Part shown: positions 12,785 through 23,699 of the stretch, piece after piece
How the letters are laid out: every line of letters begins with the position of its first letter
How positions within the stretch are numbered: position 1 is the first letter of the stretch
Source of the DNA: Paguma larvata
Lineage: Eukaryota; Chordata; Mammalia; Carnivora; Viverridae
NCBI GenBank assembly: GCA_030068075.1
Contig: CM057832.1
Location: 76,569,002 to 76,633,001, forward strand
Direction of reading: 5' to 3'
Length of the DNA stretch: 64,000 bases
The notes under the pieces: model-generated
What the model was told of the DNA's origin: nothing
The model's database searches: none
What the model saw: only the letters and a program-made list of their open reading frames with translations
Program-made: the position numbers and the translations under genes

Positions 12785-13000
12785 TATTTGTTTAATGTTT
12801 ATTTATTTTGAGAGAAAGAAACAGAACATGTGAACGCATGAGCAGGAGAAGGGCAGAGAGAGAGAGGGAGAGACAGACTCTCAAGCAGGGATTGGCAGCA
12901 CAGACCCAGATGCAGGGCTTGAACCCATGAACCATAACATCATGACCTGAGCCAAGATCAAGAGTCCAATGCTTAACAAATTTAGCCATGCAAGCACCCT
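12785..13000 (-). mobile_element. Felid tRNA-Lys SINE, diverged
   Basis: Inverted relative to plus: T-rich tail with 'aatgtttatttattttgag', a GA-rich tract, then 'catgacctgagccaagatcaagag' and the head ending 'catgcaagcacccta'. The A-box region is mutated ('aacaaatttagcc' instead of 'aaccgactgagcc'), so the Pol III promoter is probably dead. Confidence 0.92.
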
Positions 13001-13009
13001 AGGAATAGC

Positions 13010-13125
13010 GTCTTTCTTTTGTTTATCATTCATCCTTTGGCCCTAATGCCTAGTACATAGCTGGCACCCACTAAATTCTAGATGACTGACTGAACACATG
13101 AATGAATGCATGGGTGAATTATCCC
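13010..13125 (+). mobile_element. Possible L2/MIR tail
   Basis: 'taatgcctagtacatagctggcaccc' followed by 'gaacacatgaatgaatgc' resembles the tail of L2. It is interrupted on its left by the SINE at 12785. Confidence 0.45.
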
Positions 13126-14191
13126 CACTCCACTGCTAGCAGCCTCCAACGTCCCGTTGTGACCTGTGCCTCTATTCTCTAGTCTTCTCTTCATAAAGTG
13201 TTACTAGTGACGTTTCTCTCTCCCTTTTTTCCATGTCAATCTCCCTTGCAGATTGCACCGTTGGACCGTTGGAGGAATTCCATTGCTATGAATATACCTC
13301 TGTGTCCTTAGCACATATCTGTCTTCTGTGGTGAGTGTTCTACCTTTGGCTCCCAAATACTCATGCCACAGATTGATCGAATCTCTCCAGCCTCCTGGAA
13401 CACATTTGTAGTAGGACATGGTTGCTTTTATTCATCTGTTGCAATGAAAGAGACTTCAAGGAAGCAGGGCTTTTGCTCTGGATTGGCTGCCACTAGCAGG
13501 AAGGGAGGATAATTCTTTGATCGGACTTCTTCCTTATTTTCTAGGAGGTAGGGAAGAATGTGGCACAGCTAATGCCATCGTTCATTAAAAGACAGTGGCA
13601 GTGATATTGGCCAGATCAGGAATCTTGGGCCTTCTTAATCATTTGGACAAATGTTTCTCTTTTTATGAACTCAAGACATGATTACAAAGGTTCTTGTTTT
13701 TGCTTTGATCCAAGAAAGTTACAGAGTGGCCTTGTTTTGTTTTGTTATTTTCTGAACTTGTTTACATTCGACAGAATACCATGGCCTAACTGTGAGCAGC
13801 AGGCCTGATCCCGGTAGCATCAAGGTCTTAGCATAGTGGAAGGCAGCTACCAATTTTCCTCAGAATGGGTCCTCCCAGAGAAGAGTGGGTGCCCGTGAAG
13901 GGTGCCCAAACACACAAAGGTTCTCTGTGCTTAGTTTTGCACCTGGTTGTCTGGATCGAGGCAGGCTAATCTTGGCCAACATGTAATAGAATTTCAAGGG
14001 TGAATACTTTTGTTTATCATTTTTCATTTCGTTCTAGTTAAAAAGTCGCATTACGTTATGAAGTTAGATAAATAAAATTCCTCACTTGTGGGAAAATGCA
14101 TGGCATTCTTTGGCGTGTGCTCACTATTGTCATCATAGACAAGAAAAACATAACGGCCCTCAATAATCTCCCCCAGTAAATAATTTTAAAA
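13126..14191. other. Unique sequence, no gene recognised
   Basis: No repeat or gene is recognised. A small 8-bp tandem (ccgttgga twice, 13258-13273) is the only visible structure. Confidence 0.5.
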
Positions 14192-14200
14192 AAATCTCTT

Positions 14201-14390
14201 GGAGCACCTGGGTGACTCAGTCAGCTGAGTGTCAGACTCTCAGTTTCAGCTCAGGTCATGATCTCAAGATTGTGGGATCAAGCCCCGCATTGGCTCTGTG
14301 CTGAGTGTGAAGCCTGCTTAAGATTCTCTCTCTCTCTCTCTTTCTTCCTCTGCCCCTATCCCCGCTCTCACTCATCTCAAAAAAAAAAAA
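14201..14390 (+). mobile_element. Felid tRNA-Lys SINE with target-site duplication
   Basis: Flanked by 'aaatctcttg' at 14192-14201 and 14391-14400, an exact direct repeat marking the insertion. The head 'gcacctgggtgactcag' precedes 'cagactctcagtttcagc' and the body 'aagcctgcttaagattctctc'. The A tail is 14 bases. This is the older-subfamily structure with a shortened middle. Confidence 0.95.
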
Positions 14391-14657
14391 AAATCTCTTG
14401 AGTAATTTTTCCAAGATCATCTGTATGTCATCAACTGAGAAGGAAAATAATTGAATTTTGGAAAAGGGCCAATCTTCCAGCATCAATTAATGGCTGTAGC
14501 CATTTCCCACAGGTATGACATGTCCAAAGGATTTATAAGAGGTCACACATAAGGCATAGCCTGAGGACAGTATAAGGAAGGGTCTGCATCCCGGAGGCAG
14601 AATCTGAGGTTTCATATTACTATTAGATGGTCCATTGATACAAGAATTACATAACTT

Positions 14658-14860
14658 TGGGGCATCTGGGGGGCTCAGTCAGTTGAGCATTGGACTTCGG
14701 CTCAGGTCATGATCTCAGGGTTTGTGAGTTGGAGCCCCTCATCGGGCTCACTGCTGGCAGCCTGTGAGCTCAGAGACTGCTTCGGATCCTGTGTCTCCCT
14801 CTTTTGGCCCCTCCCCTGCTTGCACTCTCCCAAAACTAAATAAATACATTTTTTAAAAAG
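14658..14860 (+). mobile_element. Felid tRNA-Lys SINE with imperfect target-site duplication
   Basis: The flanks are 'ttacataactt' (14647-14657) and 'ttacataaactt' (14861-14872), differing by one A. The head has 'ggcatctggggggctcag', mutated from the consensus. The body contains 'cctgtgagctcagagactgc', a rearranged version of the usual 'ctcagagcctggagcctgc'. Confidence 0.94.
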
Positions 14861-15273
14861 TTACATAAACTTGCATTGGGAGGTAGGCGGGAAAAGCACC
14901 TCATTCACCCAAACCTCCTGGAATCAGTAAAGTACACGTTCTGGAAGTCATTGTTCAGTATGTATTTTTGAGACGAGACTTGAGCCTGTCTGAGGCTATG
15001 CAAAGTCAGTGACTGGTCACCAAGACAATACTGAACAGAAACAAAATGTGAGGCCATTGATTAGACTTCACTTCTTGGCTGGAGGACATGGTGTTGAATA
15101 TGAAAACAAAACAAAACAAAACTTTGTGAATTCCAAGTACCACACACATATAATGAATGCATATGAATGTCATTATTATTTATCATTTAATTGCATAAAG
15201 AAACCTATAAGTGTGTAAATATTAGCATGTGCATGATTATCCGGGAGAGAGAACACTGGAAATATGGGTCCTG

Positions 15274-15492
15274 GGGCACCTGGGTGGCTTAGTTGGCTAC
15301 CTGTCCGACTGCGACTCAGGTCATGATCTCCTAGCTCATGAGTTTGAGCCCCACATGGGGCTCTCTGCTGTCAGCGCAGAACCCACATCGGTTTCTGTCT
15401 CCCTCTCTCTCTTTACCACCTGGGGACCCCAGCTCTTGCTTTCTCTTTTTCTAAAAAAAAAAAAATTAAAATATTAAAAAAAAAATCCAACT
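15274..15492 (+). mobile_element. Felid tRNA-Lys SINE with perfect target-site duplication
   Basis: 'atatgggtcctg' occurs at 15262-15273 and again at 15493-15504. The body carries 'tgctgtcagcgcagaacccac'. The A-rich tail is broken by T and A interruptions from 15455 to 15485. Confidence 0.96.
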
Positions 15493-15547
15493 ATATGGGT
15501 CCTGAGAGAAAACTACTCAGAAATAAAAGGATTTAAAATGAGACCTC

Positions 15548-15765
15548 GGGGGGTGCCTGGGTGGCTCAGTTGGTTAAGCGGCCGACTTCGGCTCAGGTCA
15601 CGATCTTATGGTCTGCGAGTTCGAGCCCCACGTCAGGCTCTGTGCTGATGGGTCAGAGCTTGGAGCCTGCTTCGGATTCTGTGTCTCCCTCTCTCACTGC
15701 CCCTCCCCTACTCACGCTTTGTCTCTATGTCTCAAAAATAAATAAACGATAAAAAAAATTTTTTT
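15548..15765 (+). mobile_element. Felid tRNA-Lys SINE, near-consensus
   Basis: 'aaatgagacctc' flanks it at 15536-15547 and 15766-15777. The copy is close to consensus, with intact A-box-like (tggctcagttgg) and B-box-like (gagttcgagcccc) sequences and a 'gcggccgacttcgg' variant shared with the copy at 17604. This suggests a recent insertion. The sense strand encodes a typical SINE-derived open frame (15561-15752) with no cellular function implied. Confidence 0.97.
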
Positions 15766-15777
15766 AAATGAGACCTC

Positions 15778-15896
15778 AGGAAAATATGGGATTCCTAGTA
15801 TTCACAATACTTTTAATTCTTTATTTCTCCTTAACAAGGTCCTTATCCCATCCCCCCAATATTCACTACTTCTCTTGAATTCTAATATTTTCTTTC

Positions 15897-15931
<35 letters not shown>

Positions 15932-16123
15932 GGCAAATATGCAGACCCTGAATTTCACAGAATAATATCATCAGGGATGATTACTCAACTCACCTACAAT
16001 AAATAGGTCTGCAACCAGAGACGTACACCCTCACTTGGTGGGGAGGCCCTTCTATCCATGGTTAATGCTTCTACAGTGTTACAGATTCTTATCTCCCCAC
16101 CTCCTCAGGGGACCTTTTTCTTA

Positions 16124-16173
<50 letters not shown>

Positions 16174-16469
16174 CGCACACACTTCAATGTTCCCTTCTCT
16201 CTATAAGCTGTTTTATTTCACCACACAATATGATCAAGTGTCTGCTATTACAAAGAAATGCCTTCCAAGAGCCATATTTTTATTAGTTATTCTCTATTTA
16301 GAAAACAAGAAATAGAGATATCCTGTCTCTCTAACAACAAAAAGAAATTTCTCTACAGTTCTTTTTGAGAAAGCTGAACTCATTGCTTCCCCAATTTAAA
16401 TGCCCATTACTCATTGACCCGCTGGAATTTTTCTTCTCTACCAGTTATTCCCGGGAAACCGTTTTCACC
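15778..16469. other. Unique sequence with two pyrimidine tracts
   Basis: It contains a TTTC/T-rich tract at about 15890-15931 and a (TC)n repeat at 16128-16182. No gene is seen. A frame at 16058-16315 is built across the TC repeat and is not a real gene. Confidence 0.55.
16128..16182. repeat. (TC)n-(AC)n microsatellite
   Basis: About 20 TC units run directly into a short 'acacacacgcacacac' segment. It is not attached to a recognisable SINE. Confidence 0.95.
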
Positions 16470-16930
16470 CAGGTCACCATTTATGTGTGTCACAATTGCA
16501 TAGCAAATTACTCCAAAACTCAGTGGTGTAAGACAAGAATAATTTATTATCTCCTTTGGTTTCCGTTTGTCAGGAAGTTGGTCAGGGCCAAACGGTCACA
16601 GCCTATCTTTGCTCGTGATGTCTGGAACGTTCAAGGCTAGAGGCCGGAACCATTAGAAGCCTTCTTCATTCATATGTCTGGAGGTTGATGCTTGTGAGCA
16701 AGATTTGAGCTGGGACTCTTCACTGGAACACTTACATGTGGCCTCGCCGTTCTTCACAACATGGCGACGGGGTTCCAAAGGCCAGCACCCTGAGGGAGAG
16801 AGCCCAGTGGAAACGTTTATGACCAGGCTTCGGAAGTCACATAGCAACACTTGGTCCTTTGGTCAGACAGTCACAGACCCCATCTCAGACTCGCTTACAT
16901 CACCCTGTTTCCCGCATGTATCTCTGTTTT
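16470..16930 (+). mobile_element. Ancient interspersed repeat, family not assigned
   Basis: 'aattactccaaaactcagtgg', then 'aataatttattatctcc', 'tttgtcaggaagttgg' and 'cacaacatggcgacggg' followed by 'gaccaggcttcggaagtcac' match a common old mammalian repeat whose consensus contains 'acttagtggcttaaaacaac' and 'acctaatcttggaagtgac'. I recall the consensus but not its name with certainty. Open frames over it are incidental. Confidence 0.55.
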
Positions 16931-17588
16931 AAATAGCACAACATGAAATAAGAACTTCCCTTACATGGAGTCAAAGGACACTTTGCATGAAGCACATGGG
17001 ACAGTCTGGGGAAGGGACTCAAGTGTGAAAGGGGTGCTATCTTGTCACCCTCTAGATGGACCGCCCCTCCCCCCCACATGGAGTACATCCAAGGAAGATG
17101 GAAAACATAAGGTGTGTTGGAGGGCATCTACCCCCCTCCCCATCCCGTTTCCCTTATTGTCCTTGGAAACCCCTCAGGCTTTTGGGGGGCCCCCATGGTG
17201 ACCTGTGTAATCCCAAAGCTTTGCTGACTGACTCGTGGAAACCAACGATCTTGGACTGGAGGTGAGAATCTTATCTCAACCAAGAAAGGAACTCATTTTA
17301 AAATTGCAACCATATGGAAAGAGGGAAAAAATAAATAAATAAATAAATAAAGGCAAAGGGGAAATGCAAACAAATTTGCAACTTAACTAAAAAACAGTAA
17401 TCAAATGAAAATAAAAATTAAATTAAAAATGACAATCAAGACACTCTATCAGATTCTATGAGATCCAGTTAAGACAGTGCTTAGACGAAAATTTCACTAA
17501 CCTTAAAGAAAAGATAATTCCAATGGTATTTAAGCTGTGTCAGACCTTAGAAAAGTAATGAAAATCTTCAGGTTTGTTTTGTGAAACA
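16931..17588. other. Unique sequence, no gene recognised
   Basis: Overlapping short frames at 16965-17265 have no domain. A short AAAT repeat lies at 17328-17351. Confidence 0.5.
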
Positions 17589-17603
17589 AAAATAACAATG
17601 ATT

Positions 17604-17820
17604 GGGGCGCCTGGGTGGCTCAGTTGGTTAAGCGGCCGACTTCGGCTCAGGTCATGATCACATGGTCTGTGGGTTCGAGCCCCGCGTCGGGCTCTGTGCT
17701 GACGGCTCAGATCCTGGAGCCTGGTTCAGATTCTATATCTCCCTCTCTCTCTGCCCCTCCCCTGCTCATGCTCTGTCTCTGTGTCTCACAAAAATAAATA
17801 AACGTTAAAAAAATTAAAAA
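17604..17820 (+). mobile_element. Felid tRNA-Lys SINE, young-looking
   Basis: A 15-bp target-site duplication 'aaaataacaatgatt' is at 17589-17603 and 17821-17835 and is perfect. The A-box-like 'tggctcagttgg' is at 17616-17627 and the B-box-like 'ggttcgagccc' at 17672-17682, both intact. CpG sites in the head and middle (gcgcc, gcggccg, ttcgg, cccgcgtcggg) are retained, which argues for a young age. Confidence 0.98.
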
Positions 17821-18019
17821 AAAATAACAATGATTTTCAAAATTTTACCTTTAATGGGTAAAAGGAGTCCATTTATATGTTATTATAATTGATATATTTA
17901 GTTTGAGTTCTACCCTTTTATATTATGTTGTCTGATACCTATCTATATATGGTCTGTTTTCTTTGCTCATTTTTGACAGTTCTCCAGATATTTTCTTATA
18001 CTTTCTCATTTTCTTATAT

Positions 18020-18190
18020 TTCCTAGTCTTCGGGTCTCATTTCAAATGTCACCTTCTCAGCAAGGACTTGTTTGACCTGGCTGAGACCTTGTATGCCACC
18101 ACTCTGTCTTCCACTCTTCTTTAAGTGCCTGCATAACATAATCAGCACTTGAAGTTAACTGACTGGTTTATTACCTTAGTACTGGTACTT
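18020..18190 (+). mobile_element. L2-type fragment
   Basis: 'catttcaaatgtcaccttctcagc' then 'cttgtttgacc' and a CT-rich stretch ending 'ataatcagcacttg' follow the L2 consensus order 'tcaaatgtcacctcctcag', 'ccttccctgacc', 'cttatcacc'. This is a classic late L2 segment on the plus strand. Confidence 0.58.
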
Positions 18191-18305
18191 AAAACTTTTA
18201 TGCCTGAAAAAAAAAAAAACTTTTATGCCTGAATATTATTTGAAACCATGCCTTTTTTTTTTCATTTTAACTTGTACTCTTCCTAATAATGTCTCATTCA
18301 TTTTT

Positions 18306-18526
18306 TTTTTAATTTTTTTTTTTAACGTTTATTTATTTTTGAGAGACATAGAGACAGAGCATGAGCAGGGGAAGGGCAGAGAGGGAGGGAGACACAGAAT
18401 CTGAAGCAGGCTCCAGGCTCTGAGCCGTCAGCACAGAGCCCGATGCGGGGCTCGAACTCACAGACTGTGAGATCATGACCTGAGCCGAAGTCGGCTGCTT
18501 AACCAACTGAGCCACCCAGGCGCCCC
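18306..18526 (-). mobile_element. Felid tRNA-Lys SINE, near-consensus
   Basis: Minus orientation, from a T-rich tail (18301-18323) to the head 'gccacccaggcgcccc' ending at 18526. A- and B-box sequences are intact. It encodes the recurrent SINE frame 'MAQLVKQPTSAQVMISQ' on minus. The tail is long, suggesting a fairly recent copy. Confidence 0.96.
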
Positions 18527-18616
18527 ATCATTTTAAGCACTTAGTAAGTTTGTTATCACTGGCTTGAACGAGTGAGGACTATTATAAAATGTGAAATATA
18601 GATGATGATGATGATG

Positions 18617-18800
18617 ATAGCTAATATTTGTGGTACATTTACTATAATGTTCTAAGACTTACATGTTTAGCTCATTTATTCCTTACAGTAATCCTGTGGT
18701 AGGTACCACAGATACTCTCCCACTTTACCGATGAGAAAACTGAGGCACAGAGTGGTTATGCCACCTTCCCAAAGTCACAGAGTTAGGAAAGACTTGTGGA
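18617..18800 (-). mobile_element. MIR element
   Basis: On plus it reads 'tagctcatttattccttacag', then 'gaaaactgaggcacagag' and 'cccaaagtcacagagttagg'. This is the reverse complement of the MIR core and tail ('ctctgtgcctcagtttc'). A preceding GATGAT run (18601-18617) abuts it. Confidence 0.82.
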
Positions 18801-18873
18801 AGGTTAAGTTAGAAGTTGCAAAGGCTATAACTGTATTTAAGATGGGAAATATTTGTAAAGTAGTGTCATCCTT

Positions 18874-19088
18874 TTTTTTTTTAATGTTTATTTATTTTTG
18901 AGACAGAGACAGACAGAGCATGAGTGGGGGAGGGACAGAGAGAGAGGGAGACACAGAATCCAAAGCAGGCTCCAGGCTCTGAGCTGTCAGCACAGAGCCC
19001 GATGTGGGGCTCGAACTCACAGACCGCAAGATCATGACCTGAGCCGAAGTCGGACGCTCAACCGACTGAGCCACCCAGGCACCCCTAA
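18874..19088 (-). mobile_element. Felid tRNA-Lys SINE with perfect target-site duplication
   Basis: 'tgtcatcctt' lies at 18864-18873 and 19089-19098. It is complete from T-tail to head (gccacccaggcacccc on plus), with intact boxes and several CpGs. It encodes the common SINE open frame on minus (18892-19122) and another on plus (18898-19116). Confidence 0.97.
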
Positions 19089-19239
19089 TGTCATCCTTAA
19101 AGTGGGATTGTACTAATAACATTTTATTTTCTCACTATTGTGTCCTATGTATAATTCTTATCCCTTTGTTGCACTTTAAGTTGTTTTGAAAGCAAGCATT
19201 TTAAAAGTATCCACAGCTCATAGAAGGATGCTAAACTAA

Positions 19240-19490
19240 TAGTGACAAAAATAGTAGCTTCTATTTACACAGCACTTACTATGTGCCAAGCCCTGTTCTT
19301 CCTGCTCTAATTATATTACTTCATTTGATTCTTACGATAGTAGCTGATACTGTTATTTCCATTTTATCCATGAGAAATTAAAGCACAAAGAAACTTAGTA
19401 ACTTTCCTAAAGCCACTGGGTTTGTAAAATGGCCAAGCTAGAATTTGAACACAACCAATCTTGTCCACAGTCAGTGGTTACAAACATTAC
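19240..19490 (-). mobile_element. MIR element, fairly long
   Basis: 'gcacttactatgtgccaagccctgttc', then 'atccatgagaaattaaagcac' and 'ctagaatttgaacacaacc' give the reverse complement of tail, core and 5' part of MIR. It is the best MIR in the window. Confidence 0.83.
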
Positions 19491-21586
19491 GTTCTATGAC
19501 TCAGTAAATGCTTATGAGTGATTAAAGAATTTCAGAAGATATATATTTTATTATAGGATAATATAATTTAAGGCCTCATTTATTCATATGCTTATCTATC
19601 CAAGTTCCACATTTATATTCTTGGGTAAACCAAATGAGAACACAGTCTAGGTCTTAGTGAATCACACTGGATGAATTAAGAAGTACATTTGCAGAAATAT
19701 GTGATTCTCAGAGTCTATAATTTTCCTGGGAAAACAATGATCATTAATTAAGGGAAATTTTTTGAGAATCACAGCCATGTTTTGCACTTCTTCAATAAAG
19801 TTCTTTAAATGTTCTCCTCAAGATGCAATGTACACTGCATATTAGTAAACAATACCCATGAGTTTATAGAAGCATTCTGATATTTAAAGACAGAGTTGCC
19901 AAAACAAACTTCTCAAACCAGAAATGACTATTTTATCAAAAGAAGACGATGATTCCTCTTCAGACATAATCTTCTTTAGACAAATATAATTTATTTTTTA
20001 TTTTCTACAGAGTGTTAATTCCATATTTCAAAAGAAAAGAAAACGAGAGGTGATTAAGTGCCAATTTCAAGACAAAAAATGGAATTTTTCCTGTATTCTT
20101 GACTACAACTTATCATGAAACGAAAGTAATATTTTCCAAAGGAAAATAAACAAGGGTTAAAAGCAGCAGCTATGATTATAAACACTGCCAACCCCAGTGT
20201 ACGCATGGAGCCTGAAGATCTGTCTTTAGATCCCACTTTTTAGAGGAATCCATTCACATTGAAATAAAATACATTGTAACCACCAGATTACATACTTTAT
20301 TGTTTAAGACTTCCTGAATCATCAGGCAGACCTACTAATGAGGCATTGGTATAGCATGAAGACATGAATCAATACTTCATTAAAGTAAAAAAAAAAAAAA
20401 AAAAAAAAAAGACTAGTTTTTTATCCAAAGAAATAAACTTATACAGTATCTTATATACATTTCTAGCATGGAAATATATGGTAATCATAGACTATAAAAG
20501 GGGATAAAAAAACCCGCCACTACCAGGGGGGAAAAGCACATTTTATCATGATAAAAATGGTTAGAAAGATTAAAAATTGGAAGGAAATTACCCATTAAAT
20601 GATAAGCATGCAGAAAGATTTTTTCTTCTTTTTACGTGTTCTTTCTGTTTCCATATCTTCTAGAATCAACTGATACTACTTTTAAATCTTTAAAGTGTTA
20701 CAAACTTCTGCTACGAAAATAATAAAGGGAATAATGATTTATTTGAGAGGATTAGCAATTGAAAATAGTAAATACATCTCGTTTATGACCCGACAACCAT
20801 ACTTTTATAATTTCAAGGTTAGTAGTTAGTTTAGCATTAAATAGCAGTAGTCAGTTCAGCACCTCAGTAACATAAATAATAAATTCATAGTGCCTTTATT
20901 GAAGCATTTCTATAAAATTAAAAAACATATATCAACTCGTATCTCCCAGGGTATACCAAAGAAACACCAGAGTGTGGTATCGCCTATAACGTGATCTACC
21001 GATAGCCACTAACAGTAACAGGCCATAAAAATTCACCTCATCTATATAAACAATGTATATACCCCCGTTTATCATAACTACCCAAACAACATAACTTATT
21101 CACATAAACAATAATAGATATTGTAACAAGGGAAAAATCATTAAAATCAGAGGGATCCACCTCCTCAAAGACCCCAAAGTATTGTCCACTTTAACTGAAC
21201 TACATATTTTTGGTGAGTAACAGAGCTTCCCTAACTGAGTTTAAATCCAACCAAAGATTTTCAGGTCAGCAATGGTAGGTTCTGTCATCTTCACTCAAGA
21301 ACAGCTAGAAAATGTAAATACATTTCAGAAAAAAATATTATAAATCAATGAGTATAAGTAAATATCATTACCCATGCTAGGCTTCTCATTCACGCCAGAG
21401 TTTTATTTCAGAGGAGAGGACTTTCTTTAGGTCATTTATCTTCATCAATCCTCCTTCTTAATCTCACGGGAAAGCAAGGCTTACTTTTCTTTAGTTTTTA
21501 AATAAACGTAGCTCTTCATAGGTGAGGAACCCCAACTAACCATTCACTTCCTTAAAATTCTTAGAAGTTTCATTTCACCAAACTCA
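19491..21586. other. AT-rich unique sequence
   Basis: No gene or recognisable SINE/L1 is seen. A 24-base A run ends at 20410; I could not link it to a repeat body. A minus-strand AATAAA is present near 20900. Confidence 0.5.
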
Positions 21587-22175
21587 TTACATAAAAAATG
21601 ACAAATCCTTATCTTCAAATAACTCCGTTTCAAAGCCGTTAGCAGAGCAGGAGGAGATAAAGAAACAGACAAAAAAAGTATCGCTGGAACCAATGTTTGG
21701 GCAGGCAGTAAAAAAGATCATTTGAATGTAAATGGAACATTTCCAGGAAGGAGAACACAGACATGCTCTTCCAGCTTCTTCTTGGTCTTCAGTCTGATAT
21801 GGAGATCCAGATGGGACTCCTACTTCCCAGTTAGCCGGCTGTGCCCATGGGCTTTCTGTCCTCTGAATACAGGTATGGTTTCCTAGTCTCTGCATATGGA
21901 GGTGATCGCTTTTTACTGTGAGAACCTTCACAGGATGCAAGAGGATATGTGTTAGATCCTCGATTATATCTGATTTGGGGACCAGTGAATTGAGGCACAA
22001 GGGTTTCCATTGCAAAAGAAAGACAAAACCGCCTGAAGACAATTTCATCCTCACTGGGAACTTTTTTCGGGCTTCCTCCAAACTCTTCCGGAAATAGCTG
22101 ATGCTGATTCACTTGCTTTGGGGACACACTTATCATGGCCAACTTTTTTATGGCACTTGATTGTGAGATCTTAGA
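21587..22175 (-). pseudogene. Open frame of unknown identity, possible decayed retrocopy
   Basis: The minus strand is open from just after a stop near 22176 to a stop at 21831 (about 115 codons; an ATG at 22136 gives 101). The product is basic, and includes 'KKVPSEDEIVFRRF' and 'SKKRSPPYAETRKPYLYSED', which looks more protein-like than most frames here. A second minus frame (21587-22081, 164 codons) overlaps it. I do not recognise the protein. No splice signals or promoter were seen. AT-rich sequence downstream with an AATAAA about 930 bp on would fit a retroposed mRNA, but no intact poly(A) or target-site duplication was found. Chance remains possible. Confidence 0.22.
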
Positions 22176-22564
22176 TTAGTCATGTTGCTTGGCAACACTA
22201 CAGCCCCCACCTAGATTTTTTCACTTCGACTTACCTAAATTCAAATTTTAAACTTTCAGAAAGCGCACAGATGGTTCTAACATTTAATATTTGCAAGGAG
22301 AAAAATGTTCAATTCTAATTTATTCTCCTTGCACAAGAAACTCTAAGTTTTCGTGCTAAGCAATTCCATTTATAGCCACGTGAGATGTCTTGCCATTTCC
22401 CTCAGTCTCCACCCCAGCTGTTCTCAGCACTACCCACGCTCAAAAAAAATTCTCTCTCTGTGCATTTGTGGTCTTAATTTCTTCTCTAGAAAGAAATGTG
22501 CAGTAATCCAAGTAACACCTCAGCCTAACATTATATCATGATTGGTAAAAAAGAAAAAGGGAGA

Positions 22565-22622
22565 GAAGGAAGGAAGGAAGGAAGGAAGGAAGGAAGGAAG
22601 CAAGGAAGGAAGCAAGGAAGGG
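22565..22622. repeat. (GGAA)n microsatellite
   Basis: About 14 GGAA units, interrupted twice by GCAA near 22600 and 22612. Tandem GGAA is the core of ETS-factor binding sites, although no nearby gene suggests a role here. Confidence 0.97.
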
Positions 22623-22685
22623 AGTTTGCATCTGAACTACCATTCAAGAAATTGCTTTACTATATATGACAAATACTTTCTTGTT

Positions 22686-22794
22686 TTTAAAGATTTTTTT
22701 ATTTTTGAGTAATCTGTACACCCAACATGGGGCTCAAACTGACAACCCTCAGATCGAGTTGCACACCCCACCAACTGAGCCAGCCAGGCACCCT
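22686..22794 (-). mobile_element. Short CAN-SINE (older type with simple A tail)
   Basis: Inverted copy: 'aaagatttttttatttttgag', 'taatctgtacacccaac', then 'ggggctcaaactgacaacc' and the head 'actgagccagccaggcaccc'. It lacks the CT-rich body of the felid-type SINEs, matching the short carnivore SINE type. A sister copy is at 34960 on plus. Confidence 0.9.
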
Positions 22795-22948
22795 GACACA
22801 CATTACTTTCAAAGGGATTTATATACAGAGTAAATATTGTTAAGATTCAAACAAAATGTAAGAGGAGTGAGTGAACGTTTCTCCAAATTTAAAGAAAATC
22901 AACAAATGTTTGCAAAAAATTTAAAAGATATTTATCAAAATATAACTT

Positions 22949-23194
22949 GGGGCGCCTGCGTGGCTCAGCCGGTTAAGCGTCCAACTCCGGCTCAGGTCAT
23001 GATTTTTAAGCTTAATAATCTAATGCATTGTTGTCATGCTCGTGAGTTCGAGCCCCGCATGGGGCTCTGTGCTGTCATGACAGTTCAGAGCCTGGAATCT
23101 GCTTTGGATCCCGTGTCTCCTTCTTTCTCTGCCCCTCTTCTACTCATGCTCTGTCTGTTTCTGTCTCTGTCTCTCTCTCAAAAAATAAATAAAC
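22949..23194 (+). mobile_element. Felid tRNA-Lys SINE with internal insertion
   Basis: A 15-bp target-site duplication 'atcaaaatataactt' (22934-22948 and 23195-23209) is perfect. The copy is about 35-40 bp longer than its relatives because an AT-rich segment (about 23004-23040) separates 'ctcaggtcatga' from 'cgtgagttcgagcccc'. The segment lies between the A and B boxes. Confidence 0.96.
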
Positions 23195-23321
23195 ATCAAA
23201 ATATAACTTATTTACACAAATTATTTACACATCCAAAGATGAGCAAATGATTTGTAATAGCATATGCAATAGAGAGGTATACTCAAAATCCTATATGGAT
23301 AATAGCATCGATGTTGTGGAT

Positions 23322-23548
23322 AATTTATTTATTGAAAGTTTATTTATTTACTTTGAGAGATCAGACTGAGAGAGAGAGAATGTGAGCAGGGGAGGGTCAG
23401 AGAGAGGGGGAGAGAAGGAGAATCCTAGGCAGGCTCTGCACTTTCAGCACCGAGCTTGATGCAGGACTCAAACCCACGAACCGTGAGATCATGACCTGAG
23501 CAGAAATCAAGAGCCAGGTGCTTAACCGACTGAGCCACCCAAGCACCC
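23322..23548 (-). mobile_element. Felid tRNA-Lys SINE with perfect target-site duplication
   Basis: 'cgatgttgtggat' is present at 23309-23321 and 23549-23561. It carries the 'gcagaaatcaagagcc' variant and 'cctaggcaggctctgcac' of the older subfamily. It is complete from tail to head. Confidence 0.96.
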
Positions 23549-23663
23549 CGATGTTGTGGATTCTTTAACGAGAAAGATGACAACAATGCGTTAGATTATT
23601 AAGCTTAAACTTTAGTTTCAAATATTGCATGTGGTATATGATCTTATTTTTTCCAAATATAAG

Positions 23664-23690
23664 GATGTGTGTGTGTGTGCGTGTGTGTGT
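23664..23690. repeat. (GT)n microsatellite
   Basis: Short GT dinucleotide run with one GC interruption. Confidence 0.93.
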
Positions 23691-23699
23691 AATAAGAGG

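Noticed and set aside
16058..16315. Serine-leucine repeat protein
   Set aside because: It is the translation of a (TC)n microsatellite.
17604..17680. tRNA gene call from intact A and B boxes
   Set aside because: The boxes belong to the tRNA-Lys-derived SINE head; no cloverleaf with a proper acceptor stem and 3' end follows.
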